From Erythrocercus mccallii (lineage: Eukaryota; Chordata; Aves; Passeriformes; Dicruridae): a DNA stretch of 64,000 nucleotides. The notes under the pieces are model-generated. The model saw nothing but the letters and a program-made list of their open reading frames with translations, searched no databases and had not been told where the DNA came from. The translations under genes and the position numbers were made by a program. The stretch covers positions 312,270 to 376,269 of the forward strand of contig VZRG01000290.1 in NCBI GenBank assembly GCA_013397435.1. The letters are read 5' to 3'. This document shows positions 53,590 to 64,000 of this stretch, one piece after another (position 1 is the first letter of the stretch; each line of letters opens with the position of its first letter).

Positions 53590-53773
53590 ATGCTCCTCTG
53601 GCTTCTTGTGCACCAGCAGAGCATGGGAAACTGGGAAGTCATAGACTTAGGGCAAGCATTACTCAGTAACAATTAAAACATCAGTGTGTTATCAATTTTC
53701 ATACTAAATTCAATACCACACTGTACAAGTTACTATGAAGAAAATTAATTCTGTCCCAGCTGAAACTGGGACA
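53590..53773 (-). mobile_element. ERVL-type LTR fragment, minus strand
   Basis: This is the 5' ~180 bp of an LTR of the same broad group as the one at 48527. On the minus strand it reads tgtcccagtttcagctggga, agaattaattttcttcatag, acacactgatgttttaattg, and catgctctgctggtgcacaa. The match ends near 53590, so the 3' two thirds are missing. Confidence 0.85.
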
Positions 53774-56700
53774 CAGCTTTACTACATTCACACTTTCACA
53801 AGTGCATCACTTCAGCAGAGAAATGTCAGCTATTTGAAGTCACTGCTATGCTTTCATACTGACAGTGTTTCAGCTGATGCTTGCACAGAAAAATGTGCTT
53901 CTTGCTGAATTAATTTAAATATATGATAGTTTTATGGTTTTAATTAGTCTTTCATTATTGAATCAGTAAGCATTGCAGGCTTAGTCCAGTTTTCCACCAA
54001 ATAAAGAAGATTCAGTTACACTGGAAGTGCAAGAAACATTCTTCTTATCTGTTGGAGGTCACTGAAAGGATAGGCTTTACAATGCCCTCTTTCTTTTGAG
54101 TCATTATGGATTGTTTTGTTAAAGCAATGTACTATATTTAGAAGATGGTAAGTTCTAGTTATGGTGTAACTTGCATGACAAAAAACCTTAGGAAAACTAT
54201 TAGTGAAATTATGTGGCTACCTCATTTCTATTTTAGTTATGACTCCTTTATAATAATAATAGTTTTAGTAATACTAAATGAATGAAAACAATATGGTAAA
54301 TATTAATTCAATAGCTTTAAAAATTATTATTATTGGTAATTTTTATTCAAAGCAACTTTAGGAGGTAAAAAGTGTGCAAAAATGAATTAACAGGGGTTGA
54401 AATATAAAATTTACTCTTTTAATAAATTCTTTCCCAGGATAAATAAATACAGTCTAAGTAAATGCAAATATTTTCAGAAAAAGAAATAACATTTAGGTGT
54501 TTCTTTTAGTAACCATAACATGTGAACAGTAGAAGTGTCAGTGTTTATCTTTGTCATAGACCCATTTTTAACAATCTTCTTAAAATACTTTGCTTACTTT
54601 CCAAAAATGAAATATATAGGAAAACTTTGAAGTGTAGTGAAAACTTTGAAAAAAGGGAGAGAAACCTGATTTTCCCAGTTACATAACTTAAAGCTTTTCT
54701 TTTATATCTTACATGGAATAAGGTCTATTATCAGTTAGTTGCTTAATAGCGAATAGTATAATCAGCATGTAGACCCGCCAAAACTTCATGTAACATCTCT
54801 CCTGAGTAATAACTGATGCTGCTATTTTTTGTAAGCTGTTTTTGGTCCTAACTAGTGATCAAAACACATATCATCTATAGACATAATCTAAAGATTTTCC
54901 CCACCTCAGAATCTGTGGGATAGTATAAGTTCTTCATTGAGTTGAACACATATCAGCATACTGGTGTGGAAGAGACTGTTAAGGGAAGGATCTTCCATAT
55001 CAACCAGAGATCTTATAACTAGTATTAAATCATGGTGAATAATTGTTTTCATGACATCTATACTTCTGAAAAGTGCTTGTAGTCTTTTGTAGAACTATAG
55101 GGGACCCTAGAATCACTCTGTTTGACAATTCATATAGTCCATTGCCCTGTATTAACTTGCTGAAAAATAAAACCTCATTTAAAGCATGGGAAACTGAGTG
55201 ATGGACTGATTTAATGCACTTACTGTTGTCCAGAAAAACATCTTGTGGGAAGCACATAATTTAGAGCATGGACTAGTCATTATTTCTCTCTTTATTTGGT
55301 AAGAATAGTATTCAGCATACTGCCATTTGTACAATATCATCCCATTTTCATTGTACATGGAACAGGTAATGCCCAGAAAGATGCAAACAATTTTTTTTTG
55401 GTAAAAAAGGGTTTGTGTAATCATGTAACTGAAACCTATAGGCAACATAGAGTACAGAGCTGAGGTAATATAACAATCCCATATTTTTTATGCAACCTCT
55501 TTTTAAACCTCAGATTTTTTTTCAATAGATTTTTTTTTAATTATTTCTCTGAAACTATTTGAAAAAGCTTGTGAAACAGCATTTTCTTTTTGGTTTAGTC
55601 CTCATTAATGCATAGAACACAAAACTGTAGGGATTTCAGGTGATCTTCCTTATAGTCCATCTAATTATGGATATCACAAAATTGCCCTTTAATTCTCTTT
55701 TCTTGAAAGGGAACATTTCCTGGATCTACAACAACATCTATGTGTTTTCTCTGGAATCCCAACATTTTTTTGTGTATGTTACATCTGGAGTGATTAAGAA
55801 CATTAAGAATTCAATTATGTTGCATGTTCCTTAGTTAAATGTTTCTGCTTTACAGACTTAGCACTTGCAGCCCAAAAGGTTTGGTTTCGTTGTTATTAAT
55901 GACATTAGAATTATGGTTACTTTAAGCATGTGCTTTTGGCTATTCACTGATAATATAGGAATCAAAACAAAACTAAACACATTCAGGCAAATTTAAGGAA
56001 ATTTCAGAGCTTTCATTGAGTTTTACATTGAAAACTACCTAAAAGAGTAGGAATATAACTCTTCATATTATTGAGGAAGGAGATAGAAGGTGTCTAATTT
56101 ATGGCTAAGGACTGCATTGAAATCAATAAACATAGCTGTTTACTGGAGTTATGCACATTTTTGACGTATTATAGCTTAATTTTAACATGATCATGGGAAG
56201 TGAGTGCTGGAAAATAAAACTGGTTTCTTTCTGGAAGCTGATTAGCTGTATAGAGCTTTTTCATGTTCATTTATTTGTACATATTTGCTTACATGTGTAC
56301 ATCCACACACAGTTACACACAAATGTTGCCATTATTCAGTAAAAAGTTAAGAATAGTAGTTATTTAAATCTAGGAAATATGAATATATTTTTCTTTCTTT
56401 GATTAAATGAACAGACATCCAAACAACAGGTATATAGATATATTGCCTACCTTTGTGATCTTTCCTAACATAGGGGATCTGCAGTCAACTTCTACATCAC
56501 TTTAACAAGTTAAAATTCTAAGCAATCATTTTCCTCCACTCTATTTGAAGTGTCAAATGCCTCATTTGATCTTTCTTCAGCTGCCAGATTAGAAGTTCTT
56601 GTTACAACTACGAAGGTAGCTGTAGAGACTTGGCCATAGGGATGAGCCAGGTAGAGGGTTATGATGCCCAAACTACCCCGCCCTTCTTTTGGACATGAAA

Positions 56701-57663
56701 TGACTCAAGTCTTGCATACTAGGTGAGACTCAGGGCTAAGTTATCCCACCAGTCTTGGGAGAAATGCTGGAAAGAAATTTTATTTTTCTAATGCTCTTTT
56801 GAGACTGTAATGAGTTGTTGACTTGACTTGATTGTAAAATTAAAATAGTTTTCATGGGATGGGAAAACAGGAGCTTTAGAGTTCTATTAAAATGGCTACA
56901 TAAATAAGACAGAGAGAGAATGACTATTAAATCCTGTAATAATCTGCTTTGAACTGGAAATTTCCAGAAGGTTATGCACGTGCTGTGTGAAACTGGGAGG
57001 TCATACAACTAATAATATGCTGTGTGATTTCTGAAAACTGAGCCCTTTTCCAAATTTAAATGGGGTCAAAAGGTATACTATGTGACAGATGGAGGAATTA
57101 CATATAAAATGCAAAGAAATGGCATCAGCTTAAGCAGTTGTGGAAGATTTTTTTCTGCCATTAGAGGCTTCAGAGTGAATACCTAATGTGCAAGCCTGGT
57201 AAATTGCATGGATGGGACCTGCCTATATGACATATATGTGATTCATATTATCTGAATGGAGGAAGATGTAGCATAAATTGTCAATACAACTGGGACAACT
57301 TACAAAACCAGAAAATCTGTTTCTGAATGAGGTTTTTGTTCATTATGCAAAGGAAATATGAACCAGAGGACATGCTTACAGCAGGGTGACTTCTTCATTT
57401 GTGATAGATTTGTGCATAGCATTTAGAACAACTCTGGGAATACAAGGTGACTGTATGTCCATAGATAAATGAAATCAACTACTTTTTAATAGTTTATTAA
57501 CATCTTGATCATTATTTCAAAATCAAAACCTTTTAGAGACGTTTGCTCACTAAATGTTTACAACTACCTCACTTTCAGTGCTTCTTAGAGAGGAAAAACG
57601 TAGCCCACATGAAACCCATCTTTGTTATGCCCATATTGGATGGAGCTGTTTTCAAATGGCTTT

Positions 57664-57694
<31 letters not shown>

Positions 57695-57714
57695 AGATAT
57701 AGATATAGATATAT
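57664..57714. repeat. (TA)n followed by (ATAGAT)n microsatellite
   Basis: A short TA run passes into about seven copies of ATATAG/ATAGAT. The ORF crossing it shows Tyr-Arg repeats and is not a gene. Confidence 0.9.
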
Positions 57715-58859
57715 GAAAAACAACCAGTTTGTGGCAGACAAAAATCCTTCACAAAAGAGATTTGACAAAGCTCAGTAATACATTGCACTGTGCTCTTTTC
57801 ACTCAGCAGTGAATGGAATTGCAGGACAAATAGAAAGAGATCACCTGGCCTTTAATAAATGTATTACAAAGTCACATATTTTTCTAGTAGTTGTCATTAA
57901 CAGTTAGATAGTTTTCTAAAACATTAACTTTTATACAAATGTATTCTTCAGTGGAGGTATGCCATCTACAGCATATTTAAGATATGTAACTAAATATGTA
58001 GCCTTGACCATTTAGAAAAAAAATCCCATCTTTTTTACATTTCAATACATTTTTCTCTGTTACTTTTCAGTATCATGAAAAGTGAAACACAAACTTTACA
58101 AACCCAGAACTCTGGTCAAACACCAGGTTAGTCAATAGAGATACTCAGGGAATTCAGTCTTTAATGCACTGGATTACTGCTACTTCTGGATCCCGGGTTG
58201 TTGCTGAAATTTACCATCCGTGTTTCATGTGGGATGAATGAGTAAACATTCTTAGCCTCCAGAAGGGCCAAATCCTATAGTGATAGTGTTTACTTGGTGC
58301 ATGGGAACTTAAGGTTAAAATTACAGTGATTTGGGATAAGGAGAACATGGGGAAAAAATTGACCCAACTGTGAACACTCACACAAGAAGCCCCAAAGCAG
58401 AGGGAAGTGTTGATCTGTGGGACAATCGGCTGTTTCAGGCAGGCAGTTTTTCTGAGCACTGGGAGTTTCTGAGTCATAATTCCATTCAGTCTCCTAGATT
58501 AATGCAACCTTAAACTAACCTTAGAGGTATAGTGACTTTTTTTTATCTTCTGACAGGGATTACCATCTTTTTTTAGAAGTTTAAGGACAAATGAATTGAC
58601 ATTTTTAATAGAAAAACACATCATGGTTGGAAAATTCAAATTCTTGCTCTCTGCATGAGATAGTATGTTTCTGGCAGCTTACATTTTTGAAAGATTCATA
58701 TAATTTTTCTAAGCAGTGCTCCTGAGTATTTTAGGTGGTTTTGGAAGTACTGAATTCATTCCAACAATAATGTCTATTCTCCTCAGGCTGTTTCACGCTA
58801 ACAGTATTACTCCCATGGCTTGTACCAGAAATAATGTAGCCAGCAGGGCCAGGGCAGAA

Positions 58860-59107
58860 GTCTGAGAGCAACTGAGGGAGCTGGAGTTGTTTAACTTGCA
58901 GACTATGAAGCTCAGGAAACATTTTATCATTCTCTACAAGTACCTGAAAGAAGTCTGTAGCCAGGTGGGGGTTGGTCTCTTTTCCAAGTAACAAGAGTGA
59001 GAGGAGGTATATAATACCTGGAGGTATTTAAAAGATGTAGATACAGCACTTAGGGCCACAGTTGGACTTGATGATCTTTTTCAGCCTTAATGATTACATG
59101 ATTTTAT
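58860..59107 (+). mobile_element. CR1 LINE 3' end with internal deletion
   Basis: CR1 signatures in order are actgagggagctggagttgt, ctctacaagtacctgaaaga, aggtgggggttggtctcttt, ctggaggtatttaaaagatg, and ttggacttgatgatcttttt, followed by a decayed terminal repeat (tgattacatgatttta). A block between the ORF2 end and the ctggaggt region, normally over 100 bp, is missing, so the copy is internally deleted. Confidence 0.88.
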
Positions 59108-61002
59108 GGCTGGTATTCATAGTATGAAAAACCAATGTGATAGGAACACAAAAAACTGGTTTGAGCACTCATTGATATAATCCATTTTACCAGATCTCAA
59201 AATGAATATAAAATCCACTTAAACCCAAGAACTTAGTTGCAAAAGTGTATTCTATTTCCAATAGGCAAATGATTGCTTCACAACATGTAGGAGAAACAGC
59301 ATTTCCAGTCACATTGTAAATAAATACATACTAAGTTAAAGGAATTTATTCTGAAAATGGATTACAACTTGATATTTTACGTCTTTGAATAACATAAAAA
59401 AGGAATAAGGCATATTTCAAATATTACAGATAACCTTATGTCACATACCTTGTTAGGTGATACGTCTAATAGCATAGTGTGAGCACATTTTCTAAGTTTT
59501 CATTACACTTGTGTTGTTTTTTTCAGAAGTACACTGAGCCAAAGTCACATTGGCAAGCGCACTTAAGAGAAAATCCTTGCAATATGTTATTGATATGTGT
59601 ATTGAAGATTTTGGGGTGAGATAGTAACCAAACAAATGTTTTGGGACACAACTATTTCTTGCACCCAAAAATACTTGAAATGGGAATTACAGTACTAATA
59701 ATTGTACACACAGTTTTTGTCTACAGGTACTGCCTGTATGGGGTCACACTGATATTGATATTTTTTAATTCATAGGTATAAAAAAATACATGGTAGTTTT
59801 TATATTTGCCATATGAAGATTATATTCTTTGTCAAACAATTAAAAGACTATCTCCCTTGGGAAATTAGTAATGAAATTTGTTGTGTGCATTCAAACTTGT
59901 GTCTATATGTATTCATTGCCAATAAATAACTATTTCTCATAAATACTTTACAGAATCAAAAATAATTTTAGAGCAAGGTTGATTACTCTAGTTTATTTAA
60001 ATACAAAATTAACTTTATTTGCATATCACCTGAGAAAGTATTCAACCTTCATTGGGCTATAAGTAATTTAGAACAATATTGAATAAAAGGACAAAATGCA
60101 GATGGTGACTGAGATTATGAGCCTGTATCTACTACTTGTGAAAGAAATTAGAGATTAGAGAACATCTATATTTCATTGACAGAGATATTTTACCTAATCA
60201 ATTGTGTACTGGATATATATAATGAATCCACTGGTGTACCACATAAACAATATCTTTTCTACAACAGTTTATGAAGATGGAGATAGAGTATCAGTCACTG
60301 CTTTTCACATTTTTGCTCACTAATCGTCATCACTGCATACACAGTGGAAGTGCTTCCAGACAATACCTGTAGAAAATGTGTATCTGGAAAGCAAATAAAC
60401 TAGTACTGATCCCAAAACTCTATATATTAAAAAATCATAAATACTTTAGTAATAATAAAAACATTCTGTCTTACAATCATGGACTAAGATTTAATTGAAA
60501 CTTTGGATTTTGAGGGATATAAATATAGTTAAGAAATAGAATTTTAATAGGTAAATCAAAGTAAATAATATTTATTTTAATATGATGTGTCTGTGGCAAA
60601 TTTAGACTTCACACATGAACATGTTAAAGTATACTGTTCTTTTTCAGCATGTCTTGAAAAGATACTTCAAAATAAAGAAAAGTGAAGAAAATAATGATTA
60701 ACATGTTTAGACCATTTCATTTTTTTGGTAGCTATTTTAATTTCTAAGCTAAATTATAAATTGAGTTTCCTATTCATGTTTCACTCCTTATCAAGAAACT
60801 GTTTACATTACAGAGAGCTACTTGCTATGGGAGTAAGCACAGTATAATACAATGCTTGGTGCAAGGATAGCTTGGTTTATTTTTATTTTTTTAGTCACAA
60901 AACAGAAGTACTGCCCAAGGATAATGAAAATGGGGATGGTGAAAACTATGTTTATTTCCTCTTGCTCCTATAAGCACAGGTTACGAAATGTATGAGCATA
61001 AA

Positions 61003-61042
61003 TGTTTATGTGTGTGTGTGCCTCTGTGTGTGCATGTGTACA
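61003..61042. repeat. TG-rich imperfect microsatellite
   Basis: Interrupted TG repeat (atgtgtgtgtgtgcctctgt and onward). Low-complexity DNA lying about 0.8 kb upstream of the cassette exon. Confidence 0.7.
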
Positions 61043-61817
61043 CCCCAAAAGTATTTTAAGAATGCATATTGAATATAAATTAAAATATATTCTTTACTAA
61101 GTCTTCTAATAAAGAAAGTTCTTTATCATGGTAAGTAGATGTTTTCAGTCAATTTCTAGGTTTTTCTAAAGAGCATGAAATGTGGTATATTTTGAACCAA
61201 GGATGGTTTTGGGCCAATTTCATGTCTGAGATCGAATCAACTCGGTTTCACTTTTTTTTACAGTCTTGTTTTAAATACCTTTTGCTCATATGGGAAGCAA
61301 ATTAAATTCTAAGGAGGACTTTATGGTCTGCCTTGGTCCAGTCAAGTTGTGTAAAACTCAAATGATCATTTTATTTGCATTAATTCTATCCAAAATTCAG
61401 GTGGTGGCTATTTCTTAGAACACTCAAATGAGGATGAATAAAATGTTGAATCATTGAAGAAAGTAAATGAAGGTATTATTTCCTCAAGGTTACAGAACAG
61501 TGTAAAAAAAATTGCATTTCTTATGTAAAAAATAATTTTGTGATTTTTAACACATTTTTTGGTTTATATTATTCTTTTTTAATAGCACATTAATTTGGGG
61601 TTTTTTTGCAGAAATCACTTTTAAATAAACTACTGCATTGTCACAGAATATGATACATTTTTTCAAATATTTTCAATTTGTTCTTCTTGACATTTTATGT
61701 TTATGTGCATTTTGCATCTTTTTTGTTTTTCAATTTCAAACGTAACAGATTTTGACATTTTTGTTACATTTTTTGTACTAGTGGTTTTTTATTTTTGAGA
61801 ACCTGCTGGTTTTGAAT

Positions 61818-61858
61818 TCTCTTTTTTCCCTTTATTCTCCTCCTCAATATGATCCCAG
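61818..61858 (+). promoter_or_regulatory. NLGN4: Polypyrimidine tract and acceptor of cassette exon A
   Basis: The tract attctcttttttccctttat tctcctcctc precedes atatgatcccag. It is long and CU-rich, with CUCUU and UCUCCUCCUC elements of the kind bound by PTB-family proteins. Such tracts commonly repress neuronal cassette exons outside neurons. PTB binding here is inference. Confidence 0.65.
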
Positions 61859-61918
61859 GAGCCAACACAAAGAAAAGCGCAGATGATATAACCAGTAATG
61901 ATCGTGGTGAAGATGAAG
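61859..61918 (+). CDS. NLGN4: Neuroligin-4 splice-site-A cassette exon (20 residues)
   Basis: This 60-nt exon lies between ...gatcccag and gtatttttt. Joined to the G left by the first coding exon, it reads GANTKKSADDITSNDRGEDE and leaves one G to start the next codon. It therefore enters and leaves in phase 1, and skipping keeps the frame (…PTED-D…). It aligns with the site-A insert of other neuroligins, which share the pattern G-x-x-TKK-x3-D-x-x-x-ND-x-x-EDE. From memory it differs at about one position from an annotated human NLGN4X alternative isoform. The insert is acidic, lies on the surface of the esterase-like domain, and in paralogues tunes partner choice at synapses. The donor (GAAG|gtattt) is weak, which fits regulated inclusion. 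The constitutive exon that follows (beginning near IHDQN-K-PVMVYIHGG in orthologues) was not found before 64000. Confidence 0.93.
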
Positions 61919-64000
61919 GTATTTTTTGTTTTTTCAAAGCCTGACCCTGATGCATGAACATAAAATTTTCAATTTTTGTTATAAGAATGATTATTGTTAT
62001 TATTATTGCTGTTATTTCAACATGATTTTTAGTCTCTTATTTGCAGAAGCTCACATCAGTGTGCTTCTTTGTTTTCTTCTTTAGAATTTACTTTGATTGT
62101 TTTTTCTTTTTAAAATCTAAATTAGCATATAGATGACTGCAGTTCCTCCGTGACATAGGCGTAAAGTTTATTCCTAAATATGTGTGAAGTAACATAAATG
62201 TTATTTGAAACCATATATTTTTCCCCCCTATTCTTTCTTAGGTTGAGAAAATGGAATTTAAAAACATGCATGTACTCTTTTCCCTTGTACATATTTTGTA
62301 TATTCACTTGTTTGAAATTCATGAAAAAAATTCACACATATCCTTCCTTTCACTTCCACTGTTTCCCCAGTGCACATGCTGTACATTGATGCAGTTGAAT
62401 TGTGCTTTTGTCTTTGCTATTTTTATTTACTTATTTATTTTTTTTCTCACAGGATGTGGTTTATTTCAGGACACAGAAATAAAGGATGCTGTTGATGTTG
62501 CTTTATTGTTTTTTCCTGTAATCAGCTAGCCTCTGAGACACATTCATTCTGACTCTGACCACATTCCCACTGAAATCAGTAACAATCATTTTCATTGACT
62601 TCTTTCCAAGTTGGATTGGGTTTCCTGAAAGGAAATGCTAAAAGTTCACAGTGAAGTACCTCAAAAAAGTTTTAGATGGAAACATATCTTTTTTCTTGCC
62701 TTGACACAACAAGTCTATTTGGGGTGCACCAAAATTGAAAGAAGTCATGAAATCTTCCTCTATTCTCACTCTTCCTTTTCATTAAAGTTACATTGTCAGT
62801 GTACATGTATTTAACAAATAAAAAAAAAAATTCAAATTAATTGAGAAGATAAAAGCTCTGGGTAGTTTATTGGTTTAATTGAGATTCAGGGCAACATATT
62901 TATTAATCTTCTCATGCTTGACCAATCCAAAATGTTATTTGATGGGGTTTTTTACCTGTTTTCTCCCATCTGACAAAATTTCAAATGACTTTGAAACATA
63001 TGTCCTCTCTATTTACCTTAGAATCATACACACTGCAGTGAGGATACTATCACCTCTTTTCTGGGAGTTCAGGTCTATTGTAGCTACTCTGTCTATATAT
63101 AAAATACCATAATAAATACCTCAGGTCTTTGATTCATACTTGCCCTCTACTCCACCACCTTCACTGCTGAATTACACATTTTTTTACAACACAGAAATAC
63201 TCTACAGAGTACTCTAAAATTACTCTATTTTTGATTAGCATCTTCCTAATTCTGTGCAACATATGCTTTTTTCAAATGACGGTGTTATCATTTCTATACC
63301 AAATTCTGAAGTTAATTTTAAAGTAAAGGACAAATAACAAGCAAAACCAAAATTGCTTTAAAAATAAAGATAAATAGTTGATTATGAACACATTATTATT
63401 TGGCCTTTTAAAAAAATTTTAAAATGTTAGGATTTCAAGATTAACAAGTATCCACTTTAGATCTAAGCATATAAAGCATTGAGCTAATTTCCTTTATGTT
63501 GAAGATAATCATGTTCTTACTGAAGTAGAAGGGGAAACTTTCTATTGACTTCATCAGTGAAAGATTCAACCCTGAGGTAGAACTAGGTAACAAGAAAAAG
63601 ATTAAATACAAAATATGGTGCCATGAGACTATGAGGTGAGGAGGGAAAGGTAATTCAGCAACAAAAAAAAATTCTGTTAAATAATTGCTGCTTTCAGGTT
63701 TTTTAAGGGCTTAGCTGTGCCTTCAGAAAAGATGCAGTTTTATGTACTTTCCTTAAAATGCAGTCAATTAAAAAAAAAAAATAAGTCCAGTAGAATGCGC
63801 CTCATTGCTTTAAATGGTCTGTTTAATTGCTGTAATACTCTTATGGTCACAACAATTAAAAAGATCTTATCACAAAAACTTTTGTTCTGCTGCTCAAATA
63901 CATTTAAAATACAATGTGTAAGGATGTATCTTTTTGTGGAAAGGAGGCAGAATTAATGACAAGCCTTAAACTCTGACAAGTGGACAGGTTACATTGCAGC
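61919..64000 (+). other. NLGN4: Start of the NLGN4 intron after cassette exon A
   Basis: The intron begins at the weak donor gtattttttg and runs beyond the window. The first 100 bases hold a U-rich stretch, a UGCAUG site and a (TTA)n patch (61986-62005). A second UGCAUG lies at 62267-62272. The remainder is AT-rich with short chance ORFs. No further neuroligin exon, repeat family or RNA gene is recognised. Confidence 0.8.
61951..61956 (+). promoter_or_regulatory. UGCAUG (Rbfox-type) intronic splicing element
   Basis: A perfect TGCATG hexamer begins 33 bases after the last base of cassette exon A. Rbfox proteins bound downstream of an alternative exon typically promote its inclusion in neurons and muscle. 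A U-rich run (ttttttgttttttc) lies between the donor and this site and would suit TIA-type factors that help weak donors. A second TGCATG is at 62267-62272. Function is inferred from position. Confidence 0.6.

Noticed and set aside
61764..61961. 65-aa minus-strand ORF over the cassette exon
   Set aside because: It is the antisense shadow of the NLGN4 cassette exon and its flanks. The plus-strand splice signals and homology explain the region.
62454..62529. Strong acceptor-like signal (ttttttctcacag) followed by an open frame in the phase needed by NLGN4
   Set aside because: No usable donor follows before the frame stops, and the peptide (GCGLFQDTEIKDAV...) does not resemble the neuroligin sequence expected after site A.

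Overview
The window is vertebrate nuclear DNA, almost certainly from a bird. It is AT-rich, and nearly all of it is non-coding. Its repeats are typical of birds: CR1 LINE fragments in both orientations and LTRs of endogenous retrovirus classes (ERVL-like and ERVK-like). No SINEs or L1 elements of mammalian type were seen. The LTR mix suggests a neoavian bird, perhaps a songbird, but that is inference.

The only protein-coding gene recognised is neuroligin-4 (NLGN4/NLGN4X orthologue) on the + strand. Two coding pieces are visible. The first coding exon (23563-24402, ATG at 23931) encodes the signal peptide and the start of the extracellular esterase-like domain. A 60-nt cassette exon (61859-61918), 37.5 kb downstream, encodes the 20-residue neuroligin splice-site-A insert. 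Both splice boundaries are in phase 1, so the cassette can be included or skipped without a frame change. The next constitutive exon is not in the window. An 84-nt segment near the left edge (1501-1584) has good splice signals and is a candidate 5'-UTR exon.

Layout: 1-23562 is the 5'-UTR intron, or introns. It carries CR1 copies (6510-7470, 9220-9290, 13690-14105, 20306-21310), a (GGAA)14 repeat, a solo LTR with a clean 6-bp target duplication (19962-20299), and an unclassified GC-richer block (21740-22160). 23563-24402 is the first coding exon. 24403-61858 is one giant intron with LTRs (38648-39239, 48527-49119, 53590-53773), CR1 copies (49875-50504, 58860-59107), microsatellites and several strong inverted repeats. 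61859-61918 is the cassette exon, and 61919-64000 is the start of the next intron.

The most biologically interesting signal is the cassette exon with its apparent control elements: a pyrimidine-rich upstream tract, a weak donor followed by a U-rich stretch, and a UGCAUG (Rbfox-type) site 32 nt downstream. Two upstream ORFs in the 5' UTR, both in frame with the main ATG and both ended by stops, come next. No tRNA, rRNA, CRISPR array, prokaryotic operon or other new system was found. Apart from CR1 remnants, the remaining open reading frames look like chance ORFs in AT-rich DNA.
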